Shown piece after piece: positions 58,464 through 64,000 of a stretch of 64,000 nt of DNA. The DNA lies in contig JAWKHH010000003.1 in the NCBI GenBank assembly GCA_041394945.1, positions 186,001 to 250,000 of the forward strand, read 5' to 3'. Every line of letters starts with the position of its first letter. The first letter of the stretch is position 1. The notes below the pieces were generated by a model. That model had not been told where the DNA came from. It did no database searches and was given only the letters and a program-made list of their open reading frames with translations. The stretch is from Bryobacteraceae bacterium. GTDB lineage: Bacteria > Acidobacteriota > Terriglobia > Bryobacterales > Bryobacteraceae. The translations under genes were made by a program, and so were the position numbers.

Positions 58464-61400
58464 ATGCATCTGCAGAGGTCCGCCCCCCTAATCGCATCTT
58501 TGTTAGTTTTGTTTTCATCGTTCGCCTTCGCGCAAACCGGCACCGGCATCGTCAAAGGCACGATCCTGGACGCCACCGGAGCCGCCGTGCCCGGCGCGAA
58601 AGTAACGCTTACGCACACGGCGACGAATACGGTCCGGATCGGCGAATCGACGACGGACGGCATCTACTATCTGCCGAGTCTGCCGCCCGGTCACTACACG
58701 CTGGCCGTGGAGGCTTCCGGTTTCAAGCGTTGGGCCGGGGCGGTGGCGCTCCAGGTGGGCCAGACGGCGGTGATCGATCCGCGGCTCGACCTCGGTTCGG
58801 TCGATACGGTGGTGGAAGTCGCCGAGGCGGCGCCGGTGATCTCCGTGGAAGGTTCAGCGATCGGCAACGTCAAGGATTCGCTTCGAATCCGGCAGTTGCC
58901 GCTGAACGGCCGCGACGTCACGAACCTTTTCAATCTCACCGCCGGCGTGGAAGGAGGCGGCGTGCCGCGGGTCAACGGGCTGAAAGTAGGGTCGGTGGAA
59001 ATGCTGCTCGACGGGGTTTCGCTGGTAGACCGCTTCGGCGGGGGCATCAACCGGGTGCGCCCGGGCCTGGATACGGTGGAGGAGTTCCGCATTGAGACCA
59101 CCGGCTCCGGCGCGCAGTACTCGCGTCCGGCGACGGTGGAACTGGTCACCAAGTCCGGCACGAACGAGCTTCACGGGTCGTGGTTCCACACGCACCGCAA
59201 CAACTCGGGAGGCCTCCGGGCGCGGCAGCGGCAGGACGGCTCTTCCTCGCCCAAGTACATCCGCAACGAGTACGGCATTTCCGCGGGCGGTCCGATTTTC
59301 CGCAACAAGACCTTCTGGTTTGGCGCTTTCGAGGGCAGCCGCGAGCGGCAGTTGAGCTTCTATCGCGACGTGGTGCCGACGCCGGAGATGTGGCGTGGCG
59401 ATTACTCCGGCGCCACCGACGGGCAGAATCGCCTGACGATGATCTACGATCCGCTCACCACGGGCGCCAACGGCACGCGCACTCCGTTCTCCGGGAACAT
59501 CATTCCCCAATCGCGCATTCATCCCATCTACTCCGTGGTGGAGAACATCACGCATCTCCCCACCAGCACGGTGAGCCCGTTGGTGGCCGCCAACATGGAA
59601 GAGTATTATCCGAGCCTCGTGAATACTTCGTCGATCACGGCCAAAATCGATCACCGGTTCTCGGCGTCCGATTCGATCGCCGGCCGGTTCACCCGCTCGA
59701 AACGGTACAACTCGCAGACCGGCGGCCGGTTCGGCGCGCCGAGGGTGGACTCGGTGGACGGCTTCGGCTCCGGACGCGGCGACGTACCGATCCATAGTGT
59801 TTCCATCCGTCACACCCACATCTTCACCCCGACGATGTTCCATGACCTGACGCTGCTCTCGCACCGCACGGCGAATTCGGCCGGAACGCTGGCCGACAAC
59901 GTCAACTGGGCGCAGAAGCTGGGGCTGCCCAACCCGTTCGGAACCAACGGATGGCCGACCTTCTGCACGGACTATTTCTGCTGGGACGCCGACAACCGGA
60001 AGGACGAACGCCTGACGAGCCACGGAGCCGAATCGAACTCGACGTGGATCAAGGGCCGGCACACGGTCAAGTTCGGCGGCAAGGTCCGCTTCGAATACAA
60101 CAACGTGCGCGAACTCCAGCAGTCGCAGGGGTCGCACGACTTCGGCGGCTCCTGGACCGCCAACTACGATCCGGCGTCGGACAACGCGCTGGCGTTCACC
60201 GGCCTTGGAGTCGCGTCGATGGCGCTGGGCCTGCCGACGTTCCTTTCGAACCAGTACAACCGCGGCTACTTCTACTTCGAGCAGCAGGAGATCGGGCTGT
60301 ACGTGAACGATTCCTGGAAGGTCTCGTCGAGGCTCACGCTCGACCTCGGCGTCCGTTGGGACAAGTGGACCGCGTATCGGGAGAAGTACAACCGATTGGT
60401 CAACGTGGATGTGGATAACTTCGCGAACAGGTTCGAAGTGGTGACGCCGAAAAACATCCGCATGGAAGATCTGCCGGGTGTGCCGCCGGCAGTCCTGCAA
60501 TCCTGGGCCGCCCGCGGACTCACGTGGAAAACCGCCCAGGAGGCGGGCCTGCCCGACAACCTCGTCCGCGGCGACAACAACAACTTCGGCCCGCGGCTGG
60601 GCGTCGCCTACCGGATCACCGACAAGTTCGTCGTCCGCGGCGGCTATGGCGAGTATTTCTGGACCATGCCGCTGGCGCAGATCCTGCAGACTTCGCGCAC
60701 CAACCCGCCGCTGAACCTTCGCTTCACCAATCCGATCGGCTCGTTCGACGGGACGTCCACGTTCGCGGTCCGGACGGCGCCCACGGCGGACTTCTTCATC
60801 GGGAAGGCGGCGGTGAACACCGAGGGGCTCGTGCAGATTTCGCCGGGCGCCCAGTCGATGATGCCGTGGAACGCGCGGAATTGGCGCGACGGCCGTTCGC
60901 AGGCGTGGAACTTCACCCTGGAGCGCGAAGTGATGCGGGCATCCTCCGTCCGGCTGAGCTACATCGGCAATCACGGCCGCGACCTCGAGCAGCGCTACGC
61001 GCTCAACCCGCGCGAGGCGGAATACAACTACGTGGCCCGCACGGGAACGAACCCGCCGGGAAACCGCGATCTGATGCGCGAAAACAAGGATTGGAACTTC
61101 CGCGCGGCCAACCGGACCGGGTACTCGAACACGCACTCGGTGCAGGCGGAATTCGAGCGGCGCTACACGTCGGGGCTCGCCTTCCAGATGTTCTACGTCT
61201 TCACGCGGTCCCTCACCACTACCGACGCAGGCGGCTTCACTTCGGGCAACGGCGCCATCAACGCCACCAACGGGATCGGCGAGGTGCCGCAGGCCGGCCA
61301 GATTCTCGGTGGCACATCGGCCAACTACGATGATCTGCTTCGGCTGCTGTACTACAACTCCACAAACGTCCCGGCGCAGCGCATCCGGTGGAACGGTGTG

Positions 61401-62033
61401 TACGATCTGCCGTTCGGCAAGGGGAAGAAGTTCGCCAACGGCGTCGGCGGCGTGGTAAATCACGCCATCGGCGGCTGGCAGATCGCCACCATCGGCGAGT
61501 GGCGCAGCGGAAACTGGCTTAGCGTTGGCTCCGGCGCGTATCTGTTCGGCGATCCGACGCTTTCGGCCGACGAGCGCCTTCTGCTCACCTTCGGCGGCCG
61601 TCAACAGAGGCTGTGGTTCCGCGGCAACTTCAATCCGTCGCTCGCGTCGAACGTCGACGCCTCGGCTCTGCAGCAGTTGATTCCCGTGAACGAAGCCGAC
61701 CGCGTGTACCGCCGGCTTGGCGCCGCGTTCGACAACCGTCTCCCGCAGACGCTCGCCAATGGCGGCGTCCGCCAGACGCCCGTGAATGGTGATACTGTGA
61801 ATCCGAATGCTCGCGCGTTTTTCCGCGGGCCGGGTGCATGGAACCTCGACATTTCGCTCTTCAAGAACTTCCAACTCACGGAGAAGATCCAACTGCGGTT
61901 CACGGCGGACTTCTTCAACGCTCCGAACCATCCGCTGGACGTGGATCCGAACGGAAACACCGGACTCCAGGATCTGACCGTCTCCGCGAACCAGCCCCGA
62001 ATCGTGCAGTTTTCCGGACGTCTTACTTGGTAG
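58464..62033 (+). CDS. Oar-like TonB-dependent receptor with carboxypeptidase-regulatory N-terminal domain
   Basis: A 1,189-residue outer-membrane receptor. Signal peptide ends SSFAFAQ; residues ~27-105 are the carboxypeptidase-regulatory/CNA-B-like domain (GTILDATGAAVPGAKVTLTHTATNT in part); a plug domain follows (LPLNGRDVTNLFNLTAGVEGG, TVELVTKSGTNELHGS); and a long beta barrel ends in the aromatic IVQFSGRLTW. This Oar class is heavily expanded in Acidobacteriota and imports large polymers or their fragments with TonB/ExbBD, none of which is adjacent. A long open frame on the opposite strand is a GC-bias shadow. The stop overlaps the start of the following gene. Confidence 0.93.
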   Translation: MHLQRSAPLIASLLVLFSSFAFAQTGTGIVKGTILDATGAAVPGAKVTLTHTATNTVRIGESTTDGIYYLPSLPPGHYTLAVEASGFKRWAGAVALQVGQTAVIDPRLDLGSVDTVVEVAEAAPVISVEGSAIGNVKDSLRIRQLPLNGRDVTNLFNLTAGVEGGGVPRVNGLKVGSVEMLLDGVSLVDRFGGGINRVRPGLDTVEEFRIETTGSGAQYSRPATVELVTKSGTNELHGSWFHTHRNNSGGLRARQRQDGSSSPKYIRNEYGISAGGPIFRNKTFWFGAFEGSRERQLSFYRDVVPTPEMWRGDYSGATDGQNRLTMIYDPLTTGANGTRTPFSGNIIPQSRIHPIYSVVENITHLPTSTVSPLVAANMEEYYPSLVNTSSITAKIDHRFSASDSIAGRFTRSKRYNSQTGGRFGAPRVDSVDGFGSGRGDVPIHSVSIRHTHIFTPTMFHDLTLLSHRTANSAGTLADNVNWAQKLGLPNPFGTNGWPTFCTDYFCWDADNRKDERLTSHGAESNSTWIKGRHTVKFGGKVRFEYNNVRELQQSQGSHDFGGSWTANYDPASDNALAFTGLGVASMALGLPTFLSNQYNRGYFYFEQQEIGLYVNDSWKVSSRLTLDLGVRWDKWTAYREKYNRLVNVDVDNFANRFEVVTPKNIRMEDLPGVPPAVLQSWAARGLTWKTAQEAGLPDNLVRGDNNNFGPRLGVAYRITDKFVVRGGYGEYFWTMPLAQILQTSRTNPPLNLRFTNPIGSFDGTSTFAVRTAPTADFFIGKAAVNTEGLVQISPGAQSMMPWNARNWRDGRSQAWNFTLEREVMRASSVRLSYIGNHGRDLEQRYALNPREAEYNYVARTGTNPPGNRDLMRENKDWNFRAANRTGYSNTHSVQAEFERRYTSGLAFQMFYVFTRSLTTTDAGGFTSGNGAINATNGIGEVPQAGQILGGTSANYDDLLRLLYYNSTNVPAQRIRWNGVYDLPFGKGKKFANGVGGVVNHAIGGWQIATIGEWRSGNWLSVGSGAYLFGDPTLSADERLLLTFGGRQQRLWFRGNFNPSLASNVDASALQQLIPVNEADRVYRRLGAAFDNRLPQTLANGGVRQTPVNGDTVNPNARAFFRGPGAWNLDISLFKNFQLTEKIQLRFTADFFNAPNHPLDVDPNGNTGLQDLTVSANQPRIVQFSGRLTW

Positions 62034-63154
62034 TCCGCCTGCTGGCGATTGGCGCGCTGGCAAGCGCACTCTCGCTCCAGGCGGCCGGCAAGCCGGAGGA
62101 CGAGTTGGCGAACGTGGTTCGCTCGTTCCTCGCCAAGGACTCAGGCGGCGATTGGGCGGCGGTGGAGAAGATCGCAGGCCTTCGATGGGCGGCGCTGCCT
62201 CCGGTGTCGCTCGCCAACTGCATGCCGGACGGGACCTGCTTCACGCGTCAGGGCGCGGGCCTGCTCGGCGGACGAAAAGTGATGGCGATCGCCGGCGGCG
62301 CACGGACCATCGTGGCGCGGCTGTTTCTGCGCAATATGACCGCTCCGTTCGGCGAAGCCGCCGTGCTGGCGGCGATCGCCGAGGCGGGTGTCGCGGGCAA
62401 GCTCGCGCGATGCCCGGTTCCGGGGACGCCGGGCGGAACCAACTGGTATTCGCTCACCGGCGCGGCGATCAATCCAGGTGTGCTTTCGGTTCAGACTTCG
62501 TGCGCCGGAAAGCCATGCGAGGGGTTCGTTGTTTCGACGGGCGCGGAACTGCCCGCGCTGCAGCCGAACCAGCTTCGCATGTACACCGAGCAGTGCGCCG
62601 GGCCGGTTTCCGCGCGGCAGCCGGTATCGAACAAGCTGCCGCCCGAGTTGATCGCCGAAACGATCGCCGCGCTGCTTCCCGCCGTCACCGGCGCGGCGCT
62701 GCCGGCATGGGACGCGCTGGCGGGCGGCATTGATTGGATGGGCGCGCCCCAGCGGATGAACCTGTCGTTCAAGGGCGATCCGAATCCGGTGGCGAGATCG
62801 GGCGGCGTGTCGCTGGCGCAACGCAAGTTCTCGGCGCTGGCCAGCGGCGATCCGAAGGTGGCGAAAGTGATCTACCTCGAAGAGATGAACAGCCATCCGC
62901 GCGGCGAACACATGCTGGGTGTGCTGTACAAGCTCGGCTACCAGGTGAAGCTCGCACGGTGCGGCCCGGTCTACACGGAGTCCACCAACAACTGGTACGC
63001 GATTACCAGCGCGAAATCGCACCCGGCGATGCTGCGCCAATCGATCCGCTACGAGGGCGCCATGACGCAGGAGAGCTACGAACTGCGCCTGGACGGGACG
63101 CTTCCGAAACGGGATCCGCGGGACCGCGATCCCGGGGTGGCCGGTTGCCGGTAG
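62027..63154 (+). CDS. exported hypothetical protein with internal duplication
   Basis: About 375 residues from a TTG at 62027 that overlaps the receptor stop codon; the product starts with a hydrophobic leader (VVRLLAIGALASALSLQAAG). Two related halves are visible: VAGKLARCPVPGTPGGTNWYSLTG near residue 120 and YQVKLARCGPVYTESTNNWYAITS near 310, each followed by proline and cysteine- or strand-rich text. Paired cysteines (NCMPDGTCF, TSCAGKPCEG) suggest disulfides. No known family recognised. Coupling to the TonB receptor suggests a partner such as a surface or periplasmic binding protein. The frame extends upstream inside the receptor gene but that part is a shadow. Confidence 0.65.
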   Translation: MVVRLLAIGALASALSLQAAGKPEDELANVVRSFLAKDSGGDWAAVEKIAGLRWAALPPVSLANCMPDGTCFTRQGAGLLGGRKVMAIAGGARTIVARLFLRNMTAPFGEAAVLAAIAEAGVAGKLARCPVPGTPGGTNWYSLTGAAINPGVLSVQTSCAGKPCEGFVVSTGAELPALQPNQLRMYTEQCAGPVSARQPVSNKLPPELIAETIAALLPAVTGAALPAWDALAGGIDWMGAPQRMNLSFKGDPNPVARSGGVSLAQRKFSALASGDPKVAKVIYLEEMNSHPRGEHMLGVLYKLGYQVKLARCGPVYTESTNNWYAITSAKSHPAMLRQSIRYEGAMTQESYELRLDGTLPKRDPRDRDPGVAGCR

Positions 63155-63939
63155 TTTCGCGAACCCACATCGCGGGCGTCCACGCGGTTCGGGAGGCCCT
63201 GCGCGCGCACAAAGACGGCTCCGGCGCGGTGGAGCGCCTGCTGGTCGCCCGCGGCGCTTCGAACGCGCGCATTCAGGAATGCGTCGATGCGGCGCGCGCG
63301 GCGGGCATCCCGGTGCGATTCGAGGATCGCGCCGCACTGGACCGCATGGCTCCCGGCGCCGCTCACCAGGGCTTGGTGGCCGAAGCCGGTTCCCGGCGCT
63401 ATCTCGACCTGGACGAATACCTCGCCGCCGCGAAGGGCGTAATGGTCGTAGTGCTCGATGGCGTCGAAGACCCGCACAACCTCGGCGCGGTGATGCGGAG
63501 CGTGCATGCGGCCGGCGCCGCGGCCGTGGTCATTCCGGACCGGCGGTCGGCCGGGCTCACCGCGGTGGCGATGAAGGCGGCGGCGGGCGCGGCCGAGCAT
63601 CTTCCCGTGGTGCGCGTGGGCAACGTCAACCGGGCCCTGGAGCAACTGAAGAAGGCTGGCTACTGGATCTACGGGCTCGACGAGCGGGGGACGGAATCCT
63701 ACGATCGCGTGGCCTACGCCGAGCCCGCCGCGCTCGTGCTGGGCGGCGAGGGCAAGGGCCTCCACCAGCAGGTGCGGTCCCATTGCGACGTCCTGGTGCG
63801 GATCCCGCTCGCCGGGGCGATTTCGTCGCTGAACGTATCGGTGGCGGCGGGTGTGGCGCTGTTCGAGTGGAAACGGCGGCGCGCCCAGGAACCGGAAGCC
63901 CAGGAGGCGGGAGCCCAGGACCGCAAGACCGGTAGCTAG
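63145..63939 (+). CDS. TrmH/RlmB-family (SpoU) RNA 2'-O-ribose methyltransferase
   Basis: A 264-residue SPOUT methyltransferase. The N-terminal substrate-binding domain starts RTHIAGVHAVREALRAH; the catalytic domain has the three SpoU motifs: LDGVEDPHNLGAVMRS, LVLGGEGKGLHQQV and IPLAGAISSLNVSVAAGVALFEW. This layout matches 23S rRNA Gm2251 methyltransferase RlmB, though tRNA TrmH-like targets cannot be excluded. Start is TTG 63145, overlapping the stop of the preceding gene; no ATG or GTG is better placed. The tail is Gln/Glu rich. Confidence 0.9.
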   Translation: MPVVSRTHIAGVHAVREALRAHKDGSGAVERLLVARGASNARIQECVDAARAAGIPVRFEDRAALDRMAPGAAHQGLVAEAGSRRYLDLDEYLAAAKGVMVVVLDGVEDPHNLGAVMRSVHAAGAAAVVIPDRRSAGLTAVAMKAAAGAAEHLPVVRVGNVNRALEQLKKAGYWIYGLDERGTESYDRVAYAEPAALVLGGEGKGLHQQVRSHCDVLVRIPLAGAISSLNVSVAAGVALFEWKRRRAQEPEAQEAGAQDRKTGS

Positions 63940-64000
63940 GCGGCCATCGCGGCGGCTTTGGCCAGCACGTAGGGCCCCTCGGGGATGACCGCCACACGCG
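63936..64000 (-). CDS. C-terminal fragment of an unidentified protein, truncated by window edge
   Basis: The minus frame is open from the window end to a TAG at 63938-63936 and encodes ...RVAVIPEGPYVLAKAAAMAA. It shares a CTAG with the convergent RNA-methyltransferase stop, a common arrangement for real gene ends here. Too short to assign to a family. Confidence 0.5.
   Translation of the reverse strand, partial: RVAVIPEGPYVLAKAAAMAA

Noticed and set aside
58854..62069. 1,071-codon open frame antisense to the TonB receptor
   Set aside because: GC-rich codon bias keeps the antisense frame open. It is Arg/Val-rich with no domain, signal or start site, while the sense frame is a clear receptor.

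Overview
The window looks like a chromosomal stretch of an Acidobacteriota genome, most likely of the Bryobacterales/Solibacter type. It is GC-rich and densely coded with short intergenic gaps. It carries several family hallmarks of that phylum: a PadR regulator coupled to a duplicated MacB/FtsX-type orphan permease (ADOP), a 1,189-residue Oar-like TonB-dependent receptor with an N-terminal carboxypeptidase-regulatory domain, PEP-CTERM proteins, and several enzymes with Tat-type leaders. The taxonomy is inferred from gene content only. There is no rRNA, CRISPR array, phage or insertion sequence; the only RNA gene is tRNA-Cys(GCA).

Layout. 1-5.9 kb: tail of an ASPIC/UnbV protein, then a minus-strand run reading PLP trans-sulfuration enzyme, BtuF/BtuD/BtuC-type ABC importer, an 82-residue unknown and a D-aminoacylase-like enzyme. 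6.0-8.9 kb: thiG and a secreted alpha/beta hydrolase. 8.9-16.0 kb: the most unusual locus, a tightly packed seven-gene operon encoding a PspA/IM30 protein, a membrane-anchored substrate-binding protein fused to an OmpA-like peptidoglycan-binding domain, an ABC permease and ATPase, a membrane-anchored coiled-coil protein, a two-part AAA+ ATPase and a small helical protein. 16.1-28.0 kb: CHRD protein, sodium/solute symporter, PadR-ADOP pair, TIM-barrel epimerase-like protein, two-domain serine hydrolase, O-methyltransferase, and an FHA-GAF-sigma54 activator. 28.0-28.5 kb: a non-coding-looking gap with a 16-codon ORF and a perfect 18-bp-arm hairpin. 28.5-39.8 kb: J-domain-like protein, two PEP-CTERM proteins, a cytochrome c/HhH fusion, family 5 uracil-DNA glycosylase, Tat-tagged aminotransferase, tRNA-Cys, NHL-repeat protein, HupE-like protein, methyltransferase with a LytS-type kinase, and ribA. 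39.9-48.7 kb: an MdtABC-like RND efflux operon facing a pseudokinase-TonB fusion. 48.7-54.5 kb: minus-strand run of HxlR regulator, BNR-repeat protein, MoaD/ThiS protein, MFS exporter, metallopeptidase-like protein and tannase. 54.5-64 kb: PQQ-type propeller with an EF-hand, class C serine hydrolase, HEAT protein, TonB receptor, a duplicated secreted protein and a TrmH/RlmB methyltransferase.

How it fits together. The dominant theme is the envelope: efflux, TonB import, secreted hydrolases for peptides, esters and plant-type polyphenols, and a probable membrane-stress or membrane-maintenance system (8.9-16.0 kb). Many start codons sit 6-10 nt downstream of a -10-like hexamer and lack a good Shine-Dalgarno, suggesting that leaderless transcription may be common here; start sites were chosen with this in mind. 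Functions were assigned from motifs recognised by eye, with no database search.
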